From positions 21,444 through 85,443 of the forward strand of contig NZ_FRCW01000013.1 in the NCBI RefSeq assembly GCF_900143055.1: a stretch of DNA of 64,000 nt, given 5' to 3'. Position 1 is the first letter of the stretch, and the number at the start of each line of letters is the position of its first letter. The notes below the pieces were generated by a model. That model ran no database searches. It was given only the letters and a program-made list of their open reading frames with translations, and was not told the origin of the DNA. A program made the position numbers and the translations under genes. Of this stretch, positions 47,264 to 55,893 are shown piece after piece. Origin of the DNA: Fibrobacter sp. UWR3 (lineage in GTDB: Bacteria; Fibrobacterota; Fibrobacteria; Fibrobacterales; Fibrobacteraceae).

Positions 47264-48733
47264 CTACTTAGCACAACGAAATACGTATTTTCCCTTGCCT
47301 GCGCCCACAACAGGTTCCACTATATTTAGCGTTTTCATCCGCTTTATAAGATTGGTCGCAGTAGCCGGAGCACACTTTAAGATATCCACAATATCGCCAG
47401 CACCAAAAACTTGATTTATTTGGATTTCGTTCACAAGTTGCAATATTTTATCCCTTACCGAGGCATTCAACTTAGCATCTAAAATCTCAGATTTGAGCTG
47501 AGCAATCCCTAAGTTTTTACCATCAATCCCTAAGTTTTCGTCATCAATCCCTAAGTTTTTCGACCCAAATCCCGAATTTTTAACGATAGCCTTCAAAATG
47601 AAAGCATCCTGCCGATATTCTGGTTTCGGCAATCCCTGCGCCTCCATTTCCCGACACATGCGATCAACACCTTCCCCAAAATCCTTCACATACTTGTAGT
47701 CCTTCAGGTATTCCGCAATATGCGAATTACGGGCAAAATGAGCGTTTCTGATCGTTTCTATCTTCACTTGGCTCGGAAGGTTCCCCGGAGACTCGACAAC
47801 AAGATGGTCATCGAACATTTTTATCTGGATTTCCGTCCCCCGAATGGAATAATCTCTATGGGTCACAGCATTGACAACAAGTTCAGTACGGACAAATTCA
47901 GGATACTCCTGCTCCGTCGTGAAGATTCCTCCCTTAGTCAGATAAGTCCGTTCCTTAATCTGCGTCTGGATATAGGCGACAGCCTTCTGAACTTGTTCAA
48001 GAATCCGCCCCTCAAATGTTACGTCCTTAACAACATTCATTTCCGCACCGAATTTTTCCTCGATTCCCTCATAACGGATGAAACGCACTCTTGCACGCGG
48101 GAAGAACAACTGCGGGTTTTTGCCAAAAAGAAGTACTGCGGCAACACTCAAATGAACAACACCCTCTTTTACTTTAGCAAAGTTCTTATTATGCAACAGA
48201 TACTCACGCGGAGACTTAGAATAGCCGATTAAATTCAAATATTCTTTGAGATAAGCCTCATCAATATCATCATAACCAGATTCCGGCACAAGAACATCTT
48301 CAAACGATCGCAAGCCCTTGTCGAAACTGAGAGTCATACGGTCATCGTAAGACAAAATCTTAGACTTGTCGCCAATTCGCAAATAAGCATCATGGGCCTG
48401 ATTTTCGTGAACGAACGGACTTGCTTCGATATGGAATACCAGTACATGGTTCGCGTGCCCCTTATAATCAACGCACTCAACAAATTCGTGAGCGAAAGGG
48501 ACTGTCGGCATACAGAAATCCATCGGGACTCGCAGCAGCTCATTTACTTCGCGTTTGTGATGATCGACCCCCTCAATTCTACGAGTCTTGTCTGAAATCC
48601 CTACAACGATAATCCCGCCATCCGCATTGGCGAACGCACAGACATGGTTCGAAAAATCGCGCGGAGCAATATTAACGCTCTTGCGGTCAAAAGTCTGAGA
48701 TTCTTCCATTGCAAGGATTTCTTCTATACGCAT
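47264..48733 (-). CDS. AlbA_2/Schlafen-like ATP-binding protein (2)
   Basis: 489 residues. AlbA_2 domain: TFDRKSVNIAPRDFSNHVCAFANADGGIIVVGISD, VDYKGHANHVLVFHIEASPFVHENQ and AYLRIGDKSKILSYDD. HATPase-like part: EFVRTELVVNAVTHRDYSIRGTEI, LVVESPGNLPS and DFGEGVDRMCREMEAQGLPKP. A repeat linker with NLGID x3 (residues about 389-410) is followed by a winged-helix C-terminus (VFGAGDIVDILKCAPATATNLIKRMKTLNIV). It is upstream of, and 11 bases from, the SF1 helicase-nuclease, so they probably act together as a two-gene module. AGAGGAA precedes the ATG. Confidence 0.86.
   Translation of the reverse strand: MRIEEILAMEESQTFDRKSVNIAPRDFSNHVCAFANADGGIIVVGISDKTRRIEGVDHHKREVNELLRVPMDFCMPTVPFAHEFVECVDYKGHANHVLVFHIEASPFVHENQAHDAYLRIGDKSKILSYDDRMTLSFDKGLRSFEDVLVPESGYDDIDEAYLKEYLNLIGYSKSPREYLLHNKNFAKVKEGVVHLSVAAVLLFGKNPQLFFPRARVRFIRYEGIEEKFGAEMNVVKDVTFEGRILEQVQKAVAYIQTQIKERTYLTKGGIFTTEQEYPEFVRTELVVNAVTHRDYSIRGTEIQIKMFDDHLVVESPGNLPSQVKIETIRNAHFARNSHIAEYLKDYKYVKDFGEGVDRMCREMEAQGLPKPEYRQDAFILKAIVKNSGFGSKNLGIDDENLGIDGKNLGIAQLKSEILDAKLNASVRDKILQLVNEIQINQVFGAGDIVDILKCAPATATNLIKRMKTLNIVEPVVGAGKGKYVFRCAK
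47504..47566. repeat. 21-bp tandem repeat, three units
   Basis: AATCCCTAAGTTTTT-x6 at 47504, 47525 and 47546, with a decayed fourth copy after it. It encodes the repeated (D/G)xNLGID of the AlbA_2 protein; the step is seven codons. Confidence 0.85.
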
Positions 48734-48796
48734 ATTTTTCCTCTAGGCGTTAAAATAGATTTTTAGACGGGTGGGGGCAATAGATTGAAGCGATAC

Positions 48797-48940
48797 TTAT
48801 TTTCCGAGGCTTTTCAATTCCTTCCTGTCCTTATTTTTCCAAAAGGTGAGGCCGTTTCGGGCGCCACCGGCAACGAACGCAGCCGCCATTGACGGGGATT
48901 CGCATTCGACAATTCTAGAAATGCTTATATAAATGGGTTG
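48797..48940 (-). pseudogene. 3' remnant of a DUF4357-type gene
   Basis: An open stretch of 47 codons on the minus strand, preceded by TAG and without start codon, reading SRIVECESPSMAAAFVAGG, then ARNGLTFWKNKDRKELKSLGK and stop. The pattern SPSxAAxFVxGxxxNGxxxWK(D/N)K is that of the DUF4357 domain, usually found at the C-terminus of larger nuclease-like proteins. The rest of the gene is gone. Its last residues are repeated at 44476-44514. Confidence 0.65.
48798..48836. repeat. 39-bp direct repeat, right copy
   Basis: Same orientation as the copy at 44476, 4322 bp away, two mismatches. This copy lies in the natural 3' end of the DUF4357-type remnant, which suggests it is the original one. 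Confidence 0.9.
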
Positions 48941-48961
48941 CTAACAAGATAAACTTCCTTA

Positions 48962-51187
48962 TTAATCATCCCCAAAGTCTTCGTCTTTTTCGCAAAAAAG
49001 AACATATTCATTTAAATACTTCATCGGGAATGGTGTAACGGTGTACTGTCCGTTTCTCACGAATTCTACAGATAGCATATGTTCAAGTTCATTAAAGAAT
49101 ATTGGACCACCTTTATTTACACCGTTCTTGTTCCATGGAATCACATCACGAATAATGCAAGACGTGGAAAGATCGCTCTGCAATGCCTCCTTTTTCTTTC
49201 CAACAAAATACTTGAATTGACCATCAAGTGTTATTGACTTTATTCCAAGGAAAGAATTGAAATTTTTATAGAGATTATCCCCACTTTTCATTTGGCCGTG
49301 CAAAAGAATAGGGTTTCCATCTTCAGAAGAAACATCATAAAGCCAGTATACAAAATCGCTTATAATTTTCTTCTTAATTAGCGAATGTTTTTTGCCCTCG
49401 GAATCGTACATATTCAAGATGTCTTTGTATGAGAGTTCCTTATCGAACGAGTTATGAATATTTTTCCTTAGGTCATTCAGTTCATTCTGCTGTTTATCAG
49501 TCAAATTCTCGTGTATTTCAATAAAATCATCTAGATAATTTTCAAGACGGTTCTTTTCAATTTTATTTTCACTATCAGACAGCGAAAGCGTCCTTGAAAG
49601 TTCTTCAACATCAGGCAAAGTGAATTGCTTAGTTTTATAGATAATATTTATGTTATTTATGTCATTATATACGATACACTCAATGCCCGAAGATTGGTTC
49701 TTAAAGCCTTTGTTGTAATATTCAAAGATTCGATCCAATACATTCCACTCATCATTTTCTGGATATTTCCGGTTGTCAAATACATCAAAATTTAATTTCC
49801 CGTCCGTACAAATTTTCATTTTGTAATAGCGGAAACTATAGCACCGCTTTGCGTCATTCCATTTCCCTTTTCCACATTTTACAAACGTCCATTCCTTTAG
49901 CTCTTTCCAATTCACAAGTGTAATCTGACGATTAACAACATCGCCTTTAATAATAAGTTCTTGCACTATATTGTGCATTACATCTTTTAGTGTATCGGAA
50001 TTGACCTTTTCAGCAGAGTTTTCTACCGTGATATGCTGAATAATTTCGTTTTCAGAAAAAAGATTGTGCTGATCTTGGGGCTTATTGAACTCGTCAAAAA
50101 GATTTAGTGAAGTAACCTCTTCTGCAGTCGCGTACTCACCAGATTTTTTATCGTGAATAATTTCAATGATGTATTTTCCTTTTTCACGATTATCCGAAAC
50201 AGATTCCACGCCATATTCAGACTTCAAAAAATTCACCATCCGCGATTGCATTTCCTTCGCATCGGTTCTATTCGGAATTGTATTTACGACACAAATTCCA
50301 TTCTTATTTACAAAAGTTCCATAATCATAGTTTTCGTAATTAATTCGTTTCTGTTCACAATTTTCATAATTCATAAATGGAATCTGTTCAATAGTGATGA
50401 AATCAGAAAGATTCTCTTTCACATCTTTAAGAAATATCGCAATAATTCCGGCCTTCGACTTTCTATAGTTATCTCTTGACAAAAAATCCAAAAACTTTTT
50501 TCTTGGTCCCTTTTTACTTAGAGCGCCCTGATCAAAGAAATATTGACCTTTCTTTAAATCAGCATGAAGTTTTCGACGAAATTCTCCAGTTTCCTCATCA
50601 AAAAGGAACTTCGGTTCAACATTTCGTTTGCCGTATTTTTTTAACGCATTGACTTCGGAAAAGGTTTCTGTATTGGCTTCCAAAAAAATTGAATTTAAAG
50701 CAGTAAAAAACCGGATTCTTAGAAACTCAATTGTTTTTGCATTTGGTTTAATGACAGGTGAATAATACAATTTACCAGTAATATTGTTATATGCAAATAT
50801 ATCGCTTGAACGATTCTTAAGCGAATTCACCAGCAATTGTGCAAGTTCAACATCCCTAATTCCTTCTTTGGAGGTTTCATCTTGACAAAAAAGGTCCCCC
50901 TCATTTGCGACCGCAGAATCGTCCTTTGCCTGAATTTCTTGTTTAAACTTGTCAAAGTTGACATTACCCTTATTAAACATGGCAAACCATCGTGTCTTTT
51001 GATAATATGCGACGGATTGTGCCTTAAATTGTTCAGCAGGCAAGTCTAAAACATTCTCTTTCAAAAAGAGATCCTTTGTTGCAATCTGGTACACGACAAA
51101 TTTTGCATCTACCTTCTTGCGGTCAATTTCAACCTTAATATTATTCGTGTAAATCGGAAATTTATTTCCGTCAAGATTATTTGCCAT
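48962..51187 (-). CDS. Unrecognised 741-residue partner of the SF2 helicase
   Basis: 741 residues, soluble, Asn/Lys-rich. No family recognised. Readable features are a middle section with hydrophobic strands (AGIIAIFLKDVKENLSDFITI, NGICVVNTIP, GKYIIEIIHDKKSG), a KGKW..AKRCYSFRYYKM segment, an acidic helix and a C-terminal block DFVYWLYDV, SITLDGQFKYFVGK, SCIIRDVIPWNKNG, ELEHMLSVEFVRNGQYTVTPFPMKYLNEYV. The last block, ending in a conserved-looking R.GQ.TV.PFP pattern, suggests an RNase H-like or PIWI-type fold only as a hypothesis. The start ATG overlaps the helicase stop by 11 bases, so translation is coupled and the products probably form a complex. Confidence 0.8.
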   Translation of the reverse strand: MANNLDGNKFPIYTNNIKVEIDRKKVDAKFVVYQIATKDLFLKENVLDLPAEQFKAQSVAYYQKTRWFAMFNKGNVNFDKFKQEIQAKDDSAVANEGDLFCQDETSKEGIRDVELAQLLVNSLKNRSSDIFAYNNITGKLYYSPVIKPNAKTIEFLRIRFFTALNSIFLEANTETFSEVNALKKYGKRNVEPKFLFDEETGEFRRKLHADLKKGQYFFDQGALSKKGPRKKFLDFLSRDNYRKSKAGIIAIFLKDVKENLSDFITIEQIPFMNYENCEQKRINYENYDYGTFVNKNGICVVNTIPNRTDAKEMQSRMVNFLKSEYGVESVSDNREKGKYIIEIIHDKKSGEYATAEEVTSLNLFDEFNKPQDQHNLFSENEIIQHITVENSAEKVNSDTLKDVMHNIVQELIIKGDVVNRQITLVNWKELKEWTFVKCGKGKWNDAKRCYSFRYYKMKICTDGKLNFDVFDNRKYPENDEWNVLDRIFEYYNKGFKNQSSGIECIVYNDINNINIIYKTKQFTLPDVEELSRTLSLSDSENKIEKNRLENYLDDFIEIHENLTDKQQNELNDLRKNIHNSFDKELSYKDILNMYDSEGKKHSLIKKKIISDFVYWLYDVSSEDGNPILLHGQMKSGDNLYKNFNSFLGIKSITLDGQFKYFVGKKKEALQSDLSTSCIIRDVIPWNKNGVNKGGPIFFNELEHMLSVEFVRNGQYTVTPFPMKYLNEYVLFCEKDEDFGDD

Positions 51188-54100
51188 TGTGGACCTCTTC
51201 TATAAGCATTTTGATTGCAGCTTCATTCGGCCTCCCCTTCTCATCAATAAGCCAGGGAATCTCTATAATTTTGCCATCTTTATCAGACGATATTACCGAT
51301 TCTCCTTCTTTTATAATGTTAATCACATAAACTTTTTTAGCTCCAATCGTATTCAATTTCTTTTCGATTTCTGAATGGAATCGTTCTGTGCTCTTTGCAA
51401 CCGTTCTTTTCCAATGTTTGAAATCTACATACACCCCATCGATGAGCATAAAATCAAAAAATTCAAAATTTGCAGGATCTTCAATTTCCTTCAATGTCAA
51501 ATTCAATTCTTGTTCAAGAATGAATCTTCCTGCGATTTCTCCAAGAGCACCCTTATAAATGTTATTGAATAGAACAGGAGAAAGAATTAAATCATCTTTT
51601 CCGAATTCCGTGGCATAGTGCATTTTTTCAAAATGTTTCTTCATTCCGCTATATAAGAAGAATTGCTGCAATCTTGCAGATTTTTCGCTCACATGGCCAA
51701 TATTTCGAGCGTATTCTTCATCAAGTCCCTTCTCAAAATCGGAACGATCCTTAAACAGATTGACAATTATTCCTGAAAAATCGCCTTTCTGCGCATAATA
51801 GTAATTGGATCTATTTTCAAAATTTTGAATATAGTAGTCACCCAAGATATGATCTTTTTCAGCCAAGTTACTTGGTGCCGTAGGATGTCTAAGTGTGCAT
51901 TCTCGTAATTCTGTCCAAAGACGCATGCTTTTAAGAGTCCAATCGTGGCGCAGCATGCCCTGAATGTAGGAATTAGCACTTTCAGACTTACGGTTCGCTT
52001 CATTTTCTACTAAAGATTTTTCTTCCGGAAGCGATTGTGCAAAATTTGCCGCAATTTCAAAAAGTTTTTTCAATTCCGGATTCATCAAATCTACTCGTAC
52101 ACTCGCAACATCCAATGCAGCAAGCAGAGCATTATTTGTGTAAATGAAAATATCCTTTTTTTTATTGTTGGTGCGACAAAGTCTTCCAACAGCCTGGATG
52201 ACATCGCGAGTCATTTTGCGTCTTACACTTGTAGAATGTCTCACGACTTCCATTGGTGCATTGTAATCATTCTTATTCGTATAAGCTTTAAAGCCCGCCT
52301 GAACAAGCTGATTCAAATCACGGGGACAAATTTCGTTATTTTCGTAAAGATACTTGATTTCAAATAGGAATTCAAGAAGTTCCTTCATCCCGATTTTTTT
52401 AACATCGTTAATATTTGTAACGACATTCGTGACATCACCTAAGTAAATTGCGTCAAAATCCTTTACGTCTTGTTTGCGACCAATTTGAACAATAGATTCG
52501 CTATCTATATCTCTTTGTGGAATTTTATACTGTAGATTCTGGCCGGCGCCAATAGTTTTATAAGCTGAAAAAACAAAGACCTTTTCACCATTGGCAAGTT
52601 CCTTTAAAAGCGAATCCTTTTCGTCTTCAAAATCGCTACCACTTTTTAAGACCTTGATTTTAGGGCTACTTTTCCCATAGACTTTGCAATACTGCTCTAC
52701 AAATCTTTCAAACACCCCTAAATCAAATGTTGCAAGGTTTCGTTTGGGAAGCGCCATATTCAAGCACAGAAGTGACTCTACATTCTCATTGTCTATGAAA
52801 TTCTTCAATACAGCGAAGATGTTGCAGTAACGTTTTTGATAATATTCTTTATTGCTTTGCTGTATATCCAGATTTTCCAACATTCTGGAGAAGTTTCGCT
52901 CAAGATCTTTGTTTTGTGTTATTTGCCTTAAACGCTCTTGAATGGATTTATTTTCTTCGCCTCGATCAACAGATTCAATATTGACTTTGATTGAGCCATC
53001 TTGATAGGGAGACCATTTTTCCTCTTGTGATTTTTTTAAGGATTCGTAAGTATCTTCCGTCAGCGTCAGCAATGAGTCCTTAAGTTCATTCCTTAAATAT
53101 TTCTGGGAATAATTAGAAAGAACCGAATTGATACGTCCAGTTGCTGAAAGGCCGATTACTTTCGTGTTTTTCGCCAAGAAAAGAAGAATTTTTTCAGGAG
53201 TTTCATCAATCTGAATAAAATTGATTTTTGTTTCTTCATTATGTTTGTCACCATCTACAAATTCAAAGAACTTGAACCCTCGATTAAAGAAAGAAAAATC
53301 GTCGATAACGGTTTCTTCTTCGCGGATATTTCGAATGGACGACGATGTGATCAAATCATGAAAAATATTGTTCAAATGTTTGCTGCGGAAGTAAGCATCG
53401 CAAATAGTATCTACTGCATCCTCTACCGTGTAAGACTCTAAGACAGCATTCTGTTTTTTTCTTTTAATATTTTCTGCAACCGCATAGCGTTCTGCCCAGT
53501 TGGCAATAAATCTTGCAAACTCATTCAGGAAATGAGTCACATCACGCAACAAAGAATAGATGTTGATATCGTTGTCAAGGTCGCGATTTTTTTCGTAAAC
53601 ATCTTTATTTTCGTAATAAATCTTAACCTGCTGATTATCGCCATCTTTGACGCATCGGATGTAATGATTATTGTTACTTAAATAACTACGGAATGCACCA
53701 TCAAAAAACAAGAAACTACGACTACGATCAAATCCATCATTCGTCTTGTAATTGAAATACAGAGCATACTTTTCATACAAGCCCTCTACTTCTTTTTGCA
53801 AAGTCTTGAGAGTGCGAAGATAAGGCTTATTTTCGACGTATTTCTCATAGGGGCCGTAAAAGGAACTGGCAGGGCGGTAATCTCGCATTCTCCCATGCAG
53901 TTCCTTAACCATGTCCAGGTAGTCATTTTGAGACTCAACAGCCTTTTCTATGATAAATTCTTGAATGGTATCTTTAGATGCGTCAAACTCATCAATAAAA
54001 ACAATTGAGTTCTTTAAAATATCCGCTGAAATAAACGGATATGAGGGTTTGACCAGCGTATCGTTTCGACGCAAGAACTTACTAATTGACAAAAGATAAA

Positions 54101-54665
54101 TCTTGAAATCATCAGTGAAAACTGTTGGATAGATTTCACCAATCCACCGATATTTTGAATTATGTCGAATGTTATCCTTTTTTTCTTGCTCCGAGCCCTT
54201 CATTTGTGTGGTAATGATTTTCCTCAAATATTTTCTAAAAACAACTTCCGCTTCAGAAAGTCGCTTATCCATTTCCTCTCTGTAAATCCCAGGCGTTTTA
54301 CCATAATTCGGCTCGGTACACGCTTCAACTAAATGGTATAGAGCCTGATATTCGTCTCCTTGGAATTCTTCGGGAACTTTCACCCTGGTGATATTTTCCT
54401 TGACGAAATCAACATTGGACTTTATAACCAAAACTTCCTTTTTGTAAAGAACTTCATTATTGTACGCTTTTTTAAGTTCATCTTCTGGAAGATTTTTTAA
54501 GAGAGTCGTCGTGAAAAAGATTTTCTTTTTGTTATTGGGATTCCGAGCATAATCGTGAATTGCCTGGCAAGACCAGAACGTTTTGCCACTTCCGGTATTC
54601 GGATCAACGAGAAGCAAACCGTTTTTGCGTCCAGAATCAATAAAATCTAAGATATTCTTTTTCAT
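51177..54665 (-). CDS. SF2 helicase with PD-(D/E)XK-like C-terminal nuclease
   Basis: 1162 residues. Walker A NTGSGKT (23-29), motif II VFIDEFD (about 223), motif III GLSATG (about 507) and motif VI QAVGRLCRTN (about 825): a superfamily-2 helicase with large insertions. The C-terminus (from about 1040) has LGEIAGRFILEQEL, FFDFMLIDGVYVDFKHWKR and KKVYVINII. The spacing Glu, Asp, Asp-Phe-Lys fits a PD-(D/E)XK nuclease core. AAGGA precedes the ATG. Together with the overlapping 741-residue gene it forms a two-gene operon of strongly A+T-rich composition, typical of transferred defence systems. I do not match the pair to a named system. Confidence 0.85.
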   Translation of the reverse strand: MKKNILDFIDSGRKNGLLLVDPNTGSGKTFWSCQAIHDYARNPNNKKKIFFTTTLLKNLPEDELKKAYNNEVLYKKEVLVIKSNVDFVKENITRVKVPEEFQGDEYQALYHLVEACTEPNYGKTPGIYREEMDKRLSEAEVVFRKYLRKIITTQMKGSEQEKKDNIRHNSKYRWIGEIYPTVFTDDFKIYLLSISKFLRRNDTLVKPSYPFISADILKNSIVFIDEFDASKDTIQEFIIEKAVESQNDYLDMVKELHGRMRDYRPASSFYGPYEKYVENKPYLRTLKTLQKEVEGLYEKYALYFNYKTNDGFDRSRSFLFFDGAFRSYLSNNNHYIRCVKDGDNQQVKIYYENKDVYEKNRDLDNDINIYSLLRDVTHFLNEFARFIANWAERYAVAENIKRKKQNAVLESYTVEDAVDTICDAYFRSKHLNNIFHDLITSSSIRNIREEETVIDDFSFFNRGFKFFEFVDGDKHNEETKINFIQIDETPEKILLFLAKNTKVIGLSATGRINSVLSNYSQKYLRNELKDSLLTLTEDTYESLKKSQEEKWSPYQDGSIKVNIESVDRGEENKSIQERLRQITQNKDLERNFSRMLENLDIQQSNKEYYQKRYCNIFAVLKNFIDNENVESLLCLNMALPKRNLATFDLGVFERFVEQYCKVYGKSSPKIKVLKSGSDFEDEKDSLLKELANGEKVFVFSAYKTIGAGQNLQYKIPQRDIDSESIVQIGRKQDVKDFDAIYLGDVTNVVTNINDVKKIGMKELLEFLFEIKYLYENNEICPRDLNQLVQAGFKAYTNKNDYNAPMEVVRHSTSVRRKMTRDVIQAVGRLCRTNNKKKDIFIYTNNALLAALDVASVRVDLMNPELKKLFEIAANFAQSLPEEKSLVENEANRKSESANSYIQGMLRHDWTLKSMRLWTELRECTLRHPTAPSNLAEKDHILGDYYIQNFENRSNYYYAQKGDFSGIIVNLFKDRSDFEKGLDEEYARNIGHVSEKSARLQQFFLYSGMKKHFEKMHYATEFGKDDLILSPVLFNNIYKGALGEIAGRFILEQELNLTLKEIEDPANFEFFDFMLIDGVYVDFKHWKRTVAKSTERFHSEIEKKLNTIGAKKVYVINIIKEGESVISSDKDGKIIEIPWLIDEKGRPNEAAIKMLIEEVHNGK

Positions 54666-54970
54666 ACGTCCTTTTTATCTAGAGGAATCCATTCTAGCTA
54701 AATATACTCACAATCAGATGTCACAAAATGTCAAACCGGCGTTTTTCCTAAAAAAATGCGCTTCCTCGTCTAAAAAATCGCCGCTTTTCGTTCAATTTCG
54801 CCAATTTTCGTCTAATGTTCGTCAACGTTCCGTCTTTAAAATTGCTATTTAGACGGGAATTATTTTTTCTCATTATTCAATATCCTAATCTTCTTACAAA
54901 AATGAGATTTCATTTTAAACGACCGATTGAATCCAACGTAAAAATGCACAGACCTTTAAAAAACTAGTTC
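54666..54970. other. Gap between the two defence operons
   Basis: 305 bases without a gene. On the minus strand it contains the leader and promoter region of the helicase operon (TTGACA, 22 bases, TATATTTAG, about 40 bases from the ATG), and at its left several TTCGTCTAA/TTCGCC near-repeats. It ends with poly-T stretches downstream of the RelA/SpoT-like gene but no convincing terminator stem. Confidence 0.5.
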
Positions 54971-55891
54971 TTATAAATCCTTACGAAGTGCATTTTTTTC
55001 TGCATTCTCAAATTTTTTTAACAATAATGCAGGAGTCATTTTTGTTATTTCGGGATCTTGAACAAAAAAATAATTAATAAAATAAACCCAATTGTCAACC
55101 AACTTTGGCGGAAAGTAAACATCCAAATCAATATACTTTTGAATAACATCATCTCGTTTTATTTTAAACATTTTTTTTGCAATATTATTTTCCTCTTCCT
55201 TTATTTTCGTCGAAAAATACGCGCAAATATCTTTATTCATTTCACATTGTCCAAAATCAAGCATTAAATGATTTCGCATCATAGCCATCCACTCTCCTTT
55301 CTTATAGTGAGTATAGGCCAACTTATTAAATAAATTACTCATTGTCATATCACACGTTTCAAGCGTAGCAAACAATCCATTCATCATTCTTGATTCAACC
55401 GCCAGTTCGTCCCACTCGTCCTTACATTTATATCTCATTAGATGATCAACCTCTAACCATCCCTCTGATAAAACTGTACGAAATTGTATCTCAAATTTCG
55501 CCGCAACAAATTCATAATCCGAGCAATTTTTCTTTAGTACATCAAAGTCATTTTTTAAATCTTGCGGAATAGAGTAGACAACATTACATCTTTTCGCTCG
55601 AAATGTTTCATGATCAAATAAATCTTTAGATGGCTCTCCTTCTCCAAAAACCATATCACATATCTTTTCCATCAAATCTATGTCCTCTTGAAAATAGGCA
55701 ACAAGGCGAAAACCAATCAAATCTTCCATTAGATGACTTGCTGAAATATTCTTTCGCTTTATTTTTTCATCCATAGATTTTTTTTCTTTCACTCGAGAAA
55801 ACAATCTAAAAAGTAAACCAACGCCATCTAGTCGTTCTGTTATTCTTTTTTCTAGCTCATTTTTTATATACAAAAGAGATTGATCTATCAT
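54971..55891 (-). CDS. RelA/SpoT-domain nucleotidyl/pyrophosphokinase-like protein
   Basis: 306 residues. The synthetase fold is readable: SRVKEKKSMDEKIKRK (Arg33, Lys35, Ser39, Lys43), LMEDLIGFRLVAYF (Asp57, Gly60, Arg62), FEIQFRT (Glu134, Gln136, Arg138) and H-L-M-R-Y-K (His150, Tyr154). The G-loop NGYxSxH of (p)ppGpp synthetases, which stacks the acceptor nucleotide, is replaced by RCNVVYSIP, so the acceptor may differ. No hydrolase, TGS or ACT domain is present. The C-terminal half is helical. It follows the NACHT gene by two bases. Toxic small alarmone synthetases and CapRel-like proteins are precedents, so it is likely the effector of the pair. Confidence 0.82.
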   Translation of the reverse strand: MIDQSLLYIKNELEKRITERLDGVGLLFRLFSRVKEKKSMDEKIKRKNISASHLMEDLIGFRLVAYFQEDIDLMEKICDMVFGEGEPSKDLFDHETFRAKRCNVVYSIPQDLKNDFDVLKKNCSDYEFVAAKFEIQFRTVLSEGWLEVDHLMRYKCKDEWDELAVESRMMNGLFATLETCDMTMSNLFNKLAYTHYKKGEWMAMMRNHLMLDFGQCEMNKDICAYFSTKIKEEENNIAKKMFKIKRDDVIQKYIDLDVYFPPKLVDNWVYFINYFFVQDPEITKMTPALLLKKFENAEKNALRKDL

Positions 55892-55893
55892 TT

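Noticed and set aside
42871..47566. CRISPR array
   Set aside because: The repeats here are in-frame protein linkers with no spacers; no array of regular repeats with unique spacers is found anywhere in the window.
48962..51187. Firm call of a PIWI/Argonaute protein
   Set aside because: Only a short C-terminal pattern is suggestive; no catalytic tetrad or MID motif can be read, so it is kept as a hypothesis only.
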